Shown here: in pieces, positions 1 to 6,024 of the stretch
Layout: each line of letters opens with the position of its first letter
Numbering within the stretch: position 1 is the first letter of the stretch
DNA from: CAYMCV01 sp964389005
Lineage (GTDB): Bacteria > Bacillota > Clostridia > Lachnospirales > Lachnospiraceae
Direction of reading: 5' to 3'
Assembly: GCA_964389005.1 (NCBI GenBank)
Contig: CAYMCV010000111.1
Coordinates: 1-8,534 of the forward strand
DNA: 8,534 bases
Program-made: the position numbers and the translations under genes
Notes under the pieces: generated by a model
Told to the model about the DNA's origin: nothing
Seen by the model: the letters and a program-made list of their open reading frames with translations, nothing else
The model's database searches: none

Positions 1-1
1 T

Positions 2-871
2 GAATCTTTGAACTCCGAGGCAAGCGTAATTGCGAACAATGCACTGTGTTCGAGCACCGCGATAACGGAGATTAACGGCGGAACCGGGGATATGGTAAAC
101 AGCATTCAGGAGCAATTGGAGGTCAGCAATCAGATTACGACACTTGTAGAATCTGCTACGACGGCAAGCCGTGAGATTCAACAGCGTTTCAATAAGACGC
201 GTGACAATACCGAGAACGGTATGCAGAATATGCAGGAATTGGACCGTGCATCACAAGAGACGAAGCAGACCAATGAAACCGTAGATGGAACGATGAAGCT
301 TTTGAACGAGAAGACTACGGAAGTAAAGGGAATTATCGAGATTATCAACGGAATTACGAAACAGACACATTTGTTAAGTTTGAATGCTGCGATTGAGGCG
401 GCGAGAGCCGGTGAAAGCGGTCGCGGATTTGCGGTTGTTGCGGATGAAATCAGTAAACTGGCAGCAGATACGCAGGCGGCAACGGAGAATATCAATCGGA
501 TTCTTGCGGACTTATCGCATGAGGCCGACAGTGCAACTTCGGCGGTTCGTGTTCTGAATGAGGCAAACGAACGTCAGAATGAATTAATTCAATCCACGCG
601 TTCGCAATTCATGGTAATCCAGTCCGATATAGCGGGAATGAATCAGAATATTACGTTACAGTCGGAGCACATGGAAGAGATACAGAAGTTGAATGCCAAG
701 ATTGCACAGACAATCGAATTCCTCTCCGCATTTTCGGAGGAATTGATGGCGAACACCACAAGTACCAGAGAGTTGATGGAAACGACGCAGGAAGGTTGCG
801 CCAATGTGAGTGAATCCCTCGTCAAAGTAACGGGAGAGTTATCGTCACTGAAATCTTTGACGAATGCATAG
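2..871 (+). CDS. Methyl-accepting chemotaxis protein, C-terminal signalling part (5' partial)
   Basis: Cytoplasmic signalling domain of a chemoreceptor, which couples ligand sensing to the CheA/CheW kinase complex. The reading frame is open from base 2, so the start codon, any sensor domain, transmembrane helices and HAMP domain lie upstream of the window. The sequence is long, polar, heptad-rich coiled coil. The diagnostic hairpin tip lies at about nt 368-463, where the protein reads LLSLNAAIEAARAGE followed by GRGFAVVADEISKLA, the most conserved stretch of the MCP family (PF00015). About 150 residues follow the tip, forming the descending helix and a short tail ending SLTNA. No CheB/CheR-tethering pentapeptide is visible at the C terminus. 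An in-frame TTG at nt 8 is only an internal Leu codon. An intrinsic terminator follows at 962-993, so this is the end of its transcription unit. The ligand cannot be told. Confidence 0.95.
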   Translation, partial: ESLNSEASVIANNALCSSTAITEINGGTGDMVNSIQEQLEVSNQITTLVESATTASREIQQRFNKTRDNTENGMQNMQELDRASQETKQTNETVDGTMKLLNEKTTEVKGIIEIINGITKQTHLLSLNAAIEAARAGESGRGFAVVADEISKLAADTQAATENINRILADLSHEADSATSAVRVLNEANERQNELIQSTRSQFMVIQSDIAGMNQNITLQSEHMEEIQKLNAKIAQTIEFLSAFSEELMANTTSTRELMETTQEGCANVSESLVKVTGELSSLKSLTNA

Positions 872-961
872 TCAATAATGAAATCGACAGATGTCTCAGT
901 CTCATGAGGAGTGAGGCAGAATCGACCTTTTGGATTATGACACTATTATAGAAAAGTAAGC

Positions 962-993
962 AAATAGGAATGGTTTTTCCATTCCTATTTTTT
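962..993 (+). terminator. Rho-independent terminator after the chemoreceptor gene
   Basis: A perfect 12-bp inverted repeat (AAATAGGAATGG at 962-973 and CCATTCCTATTT at 979-990) is separated by a five-T loop and ends in a run of six T. It lies 91 bp after the chemoreceptor stop and separates that gene from the zinc operon. The arms are also preceded by A residues, so some activity on the opposite strand is possible. Confidence 0.88.
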
Positions 994-1049
994 ATCTAAA
1001 AATCTGCTTATCGATTTAGGCAGTATTCGTAATAATTTCGCTTTGTTTC

Positions 1050-1078
1050 TTGACTTTTATAAGGAATGGGTATACAAT
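1050..1078 (+). promoter_or_regulatory. Promoter of the zur-znuACB operon
   Basis: A sigma-A type promoter with -35 TTGACT (1050-1055, 5/6 to consensus), a 17-bp spacer, and -10 TACAAT (1073-1078, 5/6). Transcription should begin near 1085, giving a leader of about 30 nt before the zur ATG at 1115. The predicted start site falls inside the palindrome at 1082-1104, which fits repression by the first gene product. The promoter is read from sequence only. Confidence 0.75.
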
Positions 1079-1081
1079 CTG

Positions 1082-1104
1082 AAATTGCAAACAAGTTGCA
1101 AATT
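1082..1104 (+). promoter_or_regulatory. Candidate Zur operator (palindrome over the transcription start)
   Basis: Interrupted palindrome with left arm AAATTGCAA (1082-1090), spacer ACAAG (1091-1095) and right arm TTGCAAATT (1096-1104). Eight of nine arm positions are complementary. It begins four bases after the -10 box and covers the predicted transcription start, the classic place for a repressor site. Fur-family regulators bind palindromes of about 19-23 bp, so length and position suit a Zur box. The sequence is not the Bacillus Zur consensus as I remember it, so the assignment rests on position and symmetry. Confidence 0.55.
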
Positions 1105-1110
1105 GAGGTG
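1105..1110 (+). promoter_or_regulatory. Ribosome binding site that sets the zur start
   Basis: GAGGTG lies four bases before the ATG at 1115. The frame is open upstream to a TTG at 1043, but that codon lies upstream of the promoter -35 box and has no Shine-Dalgarno sequence. The ATG at 1115 is therefore the supported start. Confidence 0.75.
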
Positions 1111-1114
1111 CAAT

Positions 1115-1522
1115 ATGGCGAGAGAGAACGGGTATAGGACATTAAACAGAACCAGAATCATGAACTACCTGGTAGACAATCGCGAAAGAGCGGTTACCGC
1201 GAATGAAATTCATGCATACTTCGAACAACAGGAATCACCGGTGAATATGACCACGATTTATCGGTATTTGGAGAAATTGTGTGCTGACGGAACCGTCATA
1301 AAATATGTCGCGGCAAAGGGCAATATGACGACATATCAATATGTGGAGGGCAAACCGGAATGTCATCATCATATCCACATGAAATGCATTCGGTGCGGGA
1401 AGGTGATCCATTTGAACTGTGGTTTTATGCAGGATTTCGAGTCACATATTTTGGAGCATCATCAATTTACAATTGTCTATGAGGACTGCGTATTGATGGG
1501 TATCTGCGAGAAGTGTAGATAA
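1115..1522 (+). CDS. zur: Fur-family zinc-responsive repressor (Zur-like)
   Basis: A 135-residue metal-dependent repressor of the Fur family, expected to bind DNA as a dimer when zinc is plentiful and shut off zinc uptake genes. The N-terminal half is a winged helix (about residues 9-65), with recognition-helix text VNMTTIYRYLEKL like the family's S.aTVYR.L. The C-terminal half carries the metal-binding and dimer region: HHHIHMKC at 84-91, the two structural-zinc CxxC pairs (C91/C94 and C131/C134), and H111, H115 and H116 in the FESHILEHHQF stretch. Length is normal for the family. It is first in the operon, 11 bp ahead of the zinc-binding lipoprotein gene. Context separates it from Fur or PerR: everything downstream is a znu-type transporter. 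The start was chosen at 1115 because of the promoter and ribosome binding site. The zinc specificity is inference from context. Confidence 0.88.
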   Translation: MARENGYRTLNRTRIMNYLVDNRERAVTANEIHAYFEQQESPVNMTTIYRYLEKLCADGTVIKYVAAKGNMTTYQYVEGKPECHHHIHMKCIRCGKVIHLNCGFMQDFESHILEHHQFTIVYEDCVLMGICEKCR

Positions 1523-1533
1523 AAGGTGAAACA

Positions 1534-2583
1534 ATGAAAAAACAAATTACATGGTTTATGATGATTGTGCTGTTATGTGTAACATTGAGTGGATGTAACG
1601 GCAGCACTAATACAAAGGATGATCGACTGCAGGTCGTATGTACGATATTTCCGATTTATGATTGGGTTCGTGAAATATGCGGGTCGCAGACGGCAAATAC
1701 AGAATTGACATTGCTCTTGGATAACGGAGCTGACTTACACAACTATCAACCTTCGGTGGAGGATATAGTTAAAATATCCGGGTGCGATATTTTTATCTAT
1801 GTTGGCGGAGAATCGGATGCATGGGTTGAAGGGGTATTAAAAGAGGCAACCAATCCTGACATGCGTGTCATATCGCTTCTGGATGTGCTGGGCGACCAAG
1901 TTAAGCAGGAAGAATTGGTTGAGGGCATGGAGGAAGAAGCGCACGAACATGAGGCAGAGCATGAGACAGACAGCCATGAAGCCGATGCAGAGCACGAGAC
2001 AGACAGCCACGAAGCCGATGAACATGATGAACATCACGAAGAAATTGAATACGACGAGCATGTGTGGCTTTCGCTTCGGAATGCCGAGATTTTCTGTAAT
2101 GAGATTGAGAGACAATTGTCAGATATAGACGCGGACAACGCAACTGTATATAAGGATAATGTCGTAAACTATATTGGCAAGTTACAGGAACTTGACACAG
2201 CCTATGCGACAGCAATAGACGCAGCATCGAAGCAAACACTGGTTTTTGCAGACCGTTTCCCGTTTCGCTATTTGGCGGACGATTACAATTTGCAATACTA
2301 TGCGGCATTTGTAGGATGTTCCGCGGAAACGGAAGCGAGTTTTGAAACCATTCTGTTTCTGGCGAACAAAGCGGACGAACTTGCGGTTCCCGCGATTCTT
2401 GTCATAGAATCTTCAGACCAAAAACTCGCGAAGACGGTTATTGAAAATTCCGCAGATGCGAGCAGACCGATTCTGGTCATGGATTCGCTGCAGTCCATAA
2501 CGGAAGAAGAACTGAACGGAGAAGTGACATACGTGTCGGTCATGCAGAAGAATTTGGACACATTAAAAGAAGCACTTCGCTAG
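1534..2583 (+). CDS. znuA: Zinc ABC transporter substrate-binding lipoprotein, ZnuA-like, with His-rich loop
   Basis: Extracellular metal-binding lipoprotein (349 residues, PF01297 family) that captures Zn2+ and delivers it to the permease. The N terminus is a lipoprotein signal peptide: KK, a hydrophobic core and lipobox LSGC with lipidated C21. Likely metal ligands are H69 (DLHNYQPS), H176 (DEHVWLS) and D317 (VMDSLQS). Between the first two lies an acidic His-rich loop (residues 137-168, nine His), a mark of zinc rather than manganese binders. The loop contains an 11-residue duplication (see repeat entry). The third His of classical ZnuA (HxAFxY) is missing. The aligned stretch reads FADRFPFRYL (residues 238-247), which I recall from other clostridial members. 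AAAGGTG precedes the ATG with good spacing, and znuC begins 21 bp after the stop. Zinc is the likely substrate; another divalent metal is not excluded. Confidence 0.9.
   Translation: MKKQITWFMMIVLLCVTLSGCNGSTNTKDDRLQVVCTIFPIYDWVREICGSQTANTELTLLLDNGADLHNYQPSVEDIVKISGCDIFIYVGGESDAWVEGVLKEATNPDMRVISLLDVLGDQVKQEELVEGMEEEAHEHEAEHETDSHEADAEHETDSHEADEHDEHHEEIEYDEHVWLSLRNAEIFCNEIERQLSDIDADNATVYKDNVVNYIGKLQELDTAYATAIDAASKQTLVFADRFPFRYLADDYNLQYYAAFVGCSAETEASFETILFLANKADELAVPAILVIESSDQKLAKTVIENSADASRPILVMDSLQSITEEELNGEVTYVSVMQKNLDTLKEALR
1954..2019 (+). repeat. 33-bp tandem duplication in the ZnuA His-rich loop
   Basis: Two head-to-tail 33-bp units (1954-1986 and 1987-2019), each encoding AEHETDSHEAD. 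They differ at only two bases, both synonymous third positions of His codons (CAT in the first unit, CAC in the second). The near identity points to a recent duplication, or to selection for His content acting at the protein level. Confidence 0.95.
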
Positions 2584-2604
2584 GAAGAAAGAAGGAGTTG
2601 CAAC

Positions 2605-3297
2605 ATGGCATTGTTGACATGTCAGAATCTGACACTGAGTTATGGTGAAAAAACAATATTGGAAGACGTGAACTTCAGTGTATCCGAAGGCGACTACTTG
2701 TGCATTGTAGGAGAGAACGGTTCCGGGAAAAGCACGCTGATGAAAACAATCCTTGGATTACGCAGACCAAACAAGGGTGCGATTCTGACCGGAGACGGGT
2801 TAAAAAAGAACGAAATCGGTTACTTGCCGCAACAGACGGTGGTGCAGAAGGATTTTCCGGCATCGGTTTGGGAAGTGGTGTTGTCCGGTACGTTAAATCA
2901 CAACGGAATTCGCTTTTTTTACAATGCTTCCGAAAAGAAAGAAGCAATGAAGAATATGGAACGACTTGGGATAGCGGATTTGAAGAGCGCGTGTTATCGT
3001 GATTTGTCCGGCGGACAGCAGCAACGCGTGTTGCTTGCGCGCGCACTGTGCGCGACACACAAATTATTGCTTTTGGACGAGCCCGTCGCAGGCTTGGACC
3101 CCAAGGTTACCGAGGATATGTATGAATTGATTGCGCGTCTCAATCGCGAAGGCGTGACAATCATTATGGTATCACATGACATGCAGGCCGCATTGCATTA
3201 TGCGACACATATGATTGAAGTGACACATGCGTCAATTTATTGGGGAACGACAGAAGACTACCTTCAATCGGAAAGGGGGAGCAGATGGCAGAAATAA
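2605..3297 (+). CDS. znuC: Zinc ABC transporter ATP-binding protein
   Basis: Cytoplasmic ATPase (230 residues) that powers zinc import through the permease encoded next. All ABC motifs are intact: Walker A GENGSGKST (residues 37-45), a Q-loop in GYLPQQ, signature LSGGQQQR, Walker B LLLLDEP with the catalytic Glu, D-loop AGLD, and switch His in MVSHD. The size and the C-terminal YWGTTEDYL segment suit the metal-chelate (ZnuC/MntB-like) group. AAGGAG lies seven bases before the ATG. The 3' end overlaps the znuB start by 13 bp, which suggests translational coupling. The zinc assignment comes from its Zur and ZnuA neighbours, because the ATPase alone cannot be told from manganese homologues. Confidence 0.93.
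   Translation: MALLTCQNLTLSYGEKTILEDVNFSVSEGDYLCIVGENGSGKSTLMKTILGLRRPNKGAILTGDGLKKNEIGYLPQQTVVQKDFPASVWEVVLSGTLNHNGIRFFYNASEKKEAMKNMERLGIADLKSACYRDLSGGQQQRVLLARALCATHKLLLLDEPVAGLDPKVTEDMYELIARLNREGVTIIMVSHDMQAALHYATHMIEVTHASIYWGTTEDYLQSERGSRWQK
3272..3281 (+). promoter_or_regulatory. Ribosome binding site that sets the znuB start
   Basis: AAAGGGGGAG lies inside the 3' end of znuC, just before the ATG at 3285. The frame is also open back to a TTG at 3240. That start would add 15 polar residues with no ribosome binding site, so 3285 is preferred. Confidence 0.75.
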
Positions 3298-4139
3298 TAG
3301 CAACACTAAGCAGTTATCTTGCATTCCCTCCCGTTCGATATGCGTTGATTGTGGGGGTTCTGATAGCATTTTGTTCGTCACTTTTAGGGGTGACGCTGGT
3401 ATTGAAACGTTATTCTTATATCGGTGACGGGCTGTCGCATGTTGCATTTGGCGCGTTGGCGATTGCGACAGTGCTTGACATTACGGACCAAATGTTGATT
3501 ATTCTACCGATTACGGTGATAACCGCAATTTTGATTCTGCGCAGCGGGCAGAATGCGAAGATCAAAGGAGATGCGGCCATTGCTATGATATCCGTCGGCT
3601 CGCTTGCCATTGGGTATCTGTTGATTAATTTGTTTAAAAAATCTGCGAACGTGACAGGAGATGTGTGTAGTACCTTGTTTGGCTCGACCTCCATTCTGAC
3701 ACTTTCGCAGAGTGATGTGTGGATTTGTATTCTGATGTCCGGCATTGTCATATTAATTTTTACCTTGTTCTATCACAAGATATTTGCAGTGACGTTTGAT
3801 GAGGATTTCGCCAAAGCAACCGGTGTCAAGACGGGATTTTACAATACATTGCTGGCAATCATTACGGCGATTATCATTGTTCTTGCCATGAATTTGGTAG
3901 GGTCTTTGTTGGTTTCAGCACTTGTCATCTTTCCGGCGATATCGGCGATGCGTATGTTCAAAAAATTCTCGTCGGTTGTCATTTGCTCTGCAATCAGTTC
4001 CTTGTTCTGTGCGGCAATCGGCATTCTGATTTCTATCTTAATCTCAACGCCCACAGGCGCGACAATTGTAGCGGTCGAGATTGCATACTTCGTCATCGCA
4101 TGGCTCATCGGTTGTGTTCTTGGTGCTATTCGCGGTTAG
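3285..4139 (+). CDS. znuB: Zinc ABC transporter permease
   Basis: Integral membrane permease (284 residues from the ATG at 3285, ABC-3 family PF00950) forming the zinc channel as a dimer. The protein is strongly hydrophobic, with roughly eight membrane segments. Family landmarks are VLKRYSYIGDGLSHVAFGALA near residues 40-60 and the cytoplasmic FDEDFAKATGV segment, which contacts the ATPase. There is also a long run of membrane helices containing MNLVGSLLVSALVIFPAISA. The start overlaps the end of znuC by 13 bp. It is the last gene of the operon and a stem-loop follows 14 bp after the stop. Zinc specificity is inferred from the operon. Confidence 0.93.
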   Translation: MAEIIATLSSYLAFPPVRYALIVGVLIAFCSSLLGVTLVLKRYSYIGDGLSHVAFGALAIATVLDITDQMLIILPITVITAILILRSGQNAKIKGDAAIAMISVGSLAIGYLLINLFKKSANVTGDVCSTLFGSTSILTLSQSDVWICILMSGIVILIFTLFYHKIFAVTFDEDFAKATGVKTGFYNTLLAIITAIIIVLAMNLVGSLLVSALVIFPAISAMRMFKKFSSVVICSAISSLFCAAIGILISILISTPTGATIVAVEIAYFVIAWLIGCVLGAIRG

Positions 4140-4153
4140 GATATACAGTTAAG

Positions 4154-4183
4154 AATTTGTCGTAGTGATACGGCAAATTTATT
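4154..4183 (+). terminator. Probable intrinsic terminator of the zinc operon
   Basis: Stem AATTTGTCGTA (4154-4164) pairs with TACGGCAAATT (4169-4179) over a GTGA tetraloop, with eleven pairs including one U-G. It is followed by the short U-rich tail TATT. The stem is stable but the U tract is poor, so termination may be partial. Confidence 0.6.
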
Positions 4184-4216
4184 AGTTGTGCTTTAATCAG
4201 AAATAAACAAAAAGTA

Positions 4217-4245
4217 TCTTATTTTTCTTCAATCTATGGTATCAT
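4217..4245 (+). promoter_or_regulatory. Possible extended -10 promoter of the propeller gene
   Basis: TATCAT at 4240-4245 (5/6 to the -10 consensus) is preceded by TG with one base between (TGGTATCAT), forming an extended -10 element. The -35 position with a 17-bp spacer reads TCTTAT, a poor match, although the region is T-rich. The site lies about 55 bp before the GTG start. This is the best candidate in the gap but is not strong. Confidence 0.4.
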
Positions 4246-4285
4246 GACGATATAGGTGTTATAAATCAAAGTATTTTTATCATGT

Positions 4286-4290
4286 GGAGG
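4286..4290 (+). promoter_or_regulatory. Ribosome binding site that sets the propeller gene start
   Basis: GGAGG (4286-4290) lies eight bases before the GTG at 4299. An earlier in-frame GTG at 4284 overlaps this element and has no ribosome binding site of its own. Translation should therefore begin at 4299. Confidence 0.75.
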
Positions 4291-4298
4291 AACAAACC

Positions 4299-5228
4299 GT
4301 GGCAGGAAGTATCAAACATCAGATTGCGCTTATGTTTTTTGATTTTGCTTACGGAATCATATATCGCGAAAGGGGCGAACGGCGGATTTGGGAAGAGAAG
4401 CGAGAAGGCAATCACGTTGCTTCCGGCGCGTTTCGCATGTTACGTCCGACGCTGCGTTATTGGTACGCCGATCCGATACCGGCATACATTGACGGCGAAG
4501 AATACTTGTTTTGTGAGGTCTTCGACCGTAAAAAGCAAAAGGGACTCATCGGCGTTTCCACTTTTGATACTCACGGACGGTTAAGCCGACCGCAAGTCAT
4601 TTTAGAAGAGTCGTTTCATTTATCGTTTCCGCTGGTGTTTACGTATCAAGGGGAGACTTATCTGTTGCCGGAGAGTGAGGGCAGCAATGAATTACGGTTG
4701 TATCGCATGAACGGCAACGCCTTTTCTTTTAATTTCGAAAGAACCCTGTGCAAAGATGTCAAATTGGTGGATACCGTGGTCTTTGAACAAGACGGTGAAC
4801 TGCTGTTTTTATCCTGCGAGGAGAATGAAGAAAACCCCAAGGAGACAAGGCTTCGCCTATTCGGGACGCATGATTTAAAGAATGGCGAATTCACCGAATA
4901 TCCGGTGATGTCGAAGGACTATTCCTATGCGACGCGAAACGGCGGTCCGATTGTTACAGACGGCAAGCGGCAACTGCGCGTGATACAGGAAAGCACGCCA
5001 AATGAGTACGGACGCAATCTAAAAATTACAGAACTGAGACAACTGTCGCGAAACGGATTGGAAGAAGACTTCCTGCGAGATATTTTTTTGGATGATTTAT
5101 CCGTTCCGTGGCCGGGTACCTATCGCAGACAGGGAACGCACACATACGGTTGTGGCGAGAAGCACGAGTTTTTGGATGTGTCTTTTAACAGGTTTCATTT
5201 GGGAAATATAGGATATTTTAAGAAGTAA
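4299..5228 (+). CDS. GH43-like five-bladed beta-propeller protein (GINT1_N-like), function unknown
   Basis: A 309-residue protein starting at GTG 4299 (VAGSIKHQ, read MAGSIKHQ). The strand-rich, repeating pattern resembles the beta-propeller N-terminal domain of glucosamine inositolphosphorylceramide transferase (GINT1_N, GH43/GH68-like fold). Recognised landmarks, in order: YADPIPAYIDGEEYLFCEVFD (about residues 56-76), EESFHLSFPLVFTYQGETYLLPES (104-126), VDTVVFEQDGELLFL (157-171), and RNGGPIVTDGKRQLRVIQES (213-232). The matched pattern in the family is ADPF...FFE, HLSYPFvf...YMIPE, DtTlf, and G.if..dg.l.R.aQ. There is no signal peptide or membrane segment, so it is probably cytoplasmic. No glycosyltransferase domain is attached and no polysaccharide genes are adjacent, which is odd for this fold. 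A sugar-binding or glycosidase/transferase role is inference. Confidence 0.7.
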   Translation: MAGSIKHQIALMFFDFAYGIIYRERGERRIWEEKREGNHVASGAFRMLRPTLRYWYADPIPAYIDGEEYLFCEVFDRKKQKGLIGVSTFDTHGRLSRPQVILEESFHLSFPLVFTYQGETYLLPESEGSNELRLYRMNGNAFSFNFERTLCKDVKLVDTVVFEQDGELLFLSCEENEENPKETRLRLFGTHDLKNGEFTEYPVMSKDYSYATRNGGPIVTDGKRQLRVIQESTPNEYGRNLKITELRQLSRNGLEEDFLRDIFLDDLSVPWPGTYRRQGTHTYGCGEKHEFLDVSFNRFHLGNIGYFKK

Positions 5229-5230
5229 CT

Positions 5231-5241
5231 TAGGTAATTGC
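5231..5241 (+). repeat. Left copy of an 11-bp direct repeat flanking the abiE module
   Basis: TAGGTAATTGC occurs here, two bases after the propeller gene stop codon, and again exactly at 7097-7107 beyond the toxin gene. The match does not extend in either direction. The two copies bracket the whole abiE cassette with its promoter (about 1.87 kb from repeat to repeat), so they may be a target-site duplication or recombination footprint. Eleven bases could still match by chance. Confidence 0.5.
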
Positions 5242-5288
5242 ATATTTATTTTATAAAGGATATACACTAGTAGAGTAGCTTTTTTATG

Positions 5289-5320
5289 GTAGGCGAAGGG
5301 ACAACTTCGTCTGCTTTATT
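5289..5320 (+). terminator. Possible terminator after the propeller gene
   Basis: GTAGGCGAAG (5289-5298) pairs with CTTCGTCTGC (5305-5314) over the loop GGACAA, with ten pairs including two wobble pairs. It is followed by TTTATT. The tail is short and broken, so this is a moderate candidate. It would insulate the abiE promoter from transcription upstream. Confidence 0.5.
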
Positions 5321-5360
5321 ATGGGTTTTGTATACAATCAGTAGTCGAAATAAAAACAGG

Positions 5361-5389
5361 TTGATAAAATGTCACGAAAACTATATAAT
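5361..5389 (+). promoter_or_regulatory. Promoter of the abiE operon
   Basis: TTGATA (-35, 5361-5366, 5/6), a spacer of exactly 17 bp, and a perfect -10 TATAAT (5384-5389). Transcription should start near 5396, within the right arm of the inverted repeat at 5370-5399, and give a leader of about 23 nt carrying GAGGAG (5404-5409) before the ATG at 5419. This is the strongest promoter in the window, which fits a toxin-antitoxin operon held down by its own product. Confidence 0.85.
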
Positions 5390-5399
5390 TATCGTGACA
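5370..5399 (+). promoter_or_regulatory. Candidate AbiEi autoregulatory operator
   Basis: Perfect inverted repeat TGTCACGA (5370-5377) and TCGTGACA (5392-5399), separated by 14 bp that contain the whole -10 box. A protein bound here would block RNA polymerase. Characterised AbiEi antitoxins (Streptococcus agalactiae) repress their own operon by binding inverted repeats in the promoter. Position and symmetry fit that model. Binding by this particular antitoxin is inference. Confidence 0.7.
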
Positions 5400-5418
5400 A
5401 AACGAGGAGATTGGTTTT

Positions 5419-6024
5419 ATGGCTAATGGTATTTATACAGAAATAAAGAAGAGAATAGAGTTGGCTGAACCGGGAACAGTTTTTTTGACATCGAATTTTA
5501 CGGATATTGCGACAACAATAACGGTTAGGAAATGTCTTGGAAGACAAGTTGAAGAAAAGAATATACGAAGAATTATGGCCGGAGTGTATGAAAAACCGGT
5601 ATATAGTAAGTTGCTCAAAGAGTATATTCCTGCAAATCCCGATGTAATAGCATATGCTATTGCCAGAAGTTTTCGTTGGACCATTGCTCCGTGCGGAGAT
5701 GTTGCATTAAATAAACTGGGACTATCTACACAAGTTCCGGTTGTTTGGTCCTATATCAGTGATGGACCTTATAGAAAATTTTCATGGGACAATATTACGC
5801 TGTCTTTTAAGCATCGCGCGAATAGGGAGATTTCATTTATGTCTGAGACAACAACTATGGTAGTTGAGGCATTAAAGACATTGGGGAAAGAGCGGATTGA
5901 TGACAGTATTATACTGAGTTTGAAAAACCGGTTGCCTGAAGCGGAAAAGAAAAAAATGTTAGAGGAAGCAACGAGTGTAAGTGAATGGATATATGCAGTA
6001 ATCAGAAGGGTGTGTACTGAGTAA
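5419..6024 (+). CDS. abiEi: AbiEi-like type IV antitoxin / transcriptional regulator (DUF6088 type)
   Basis: A 201-residue protein, first gene of a type IV toxin-antitoxin (abortive infection) pair. AbiEi family members counter the toxin without forming a stable complex with it and repress their own promoter. The N-terminal part (about residues 5-60) looks like the family's winged helix, with GTVFLTSNFTDI, then a helix and basic turn ending NIRRIMAGVYEKP. The middle carries the block typical of the DUF6088/AbiEi group: ANPDVIAYAIARSFRWTIAPCGDVALNKLGLSTQVP, then YISDGPYRKF (72-121). The C-terminal 70 residues are charged and helical. GAGGAG lies nine bases before the ATG. Its stop codon overlaps the toxin ATG by one base (TAATG), indicating coupled translation. 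In sampled lines the gene is AT-richer than znu and ahcY, consistent with transfer. The antitoxin role is inferred from family and partner. Confidence 0.82.
   Translation: MANGIYTEIKKRIELAEPGTVFLTSNFTDIATTITVRKCLGRQVEEKNIRRIMAGVYEKPVYSKLLKEYIPANPDVIAYAIARSFRWTIAPCGDVALNKLGLSTQVPVVWSYISDGPYRKFSWDNITLSFKHRANREISFMSETTTMVVEALKTLGKERIDDSIILSLKNRLPEAEKKKMLEEATSVSEWIYAVIRRVCTE

Noticed and set aside
882..926. AATCGAC direct repeat and small nested inverted repeats between the chemoreceptor stop and its terminator
   Set aside because: Seven-base repeats are too short to be meaningful here, and the fold is weak beside the clear terminator downstream.
1837..2115. Open frame on the - strand rich in Phe, Met and Val, looking like a membrane protein
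   Set aside because: It is the antisense reading of the His- and Glu-rich ZnuA loop; the hydrophobic look is a by-product of that composition.
5328..5337. Perfect 10-bp palindrome TTGTATACAA upstream of abiE
   Set aside because: It is short and AT-rich, about 30 bp upstream of the -35 box. Its GTATACAA core is common in promoter-like sequence, so it is weaker evidence than the repeat over the -10 box.
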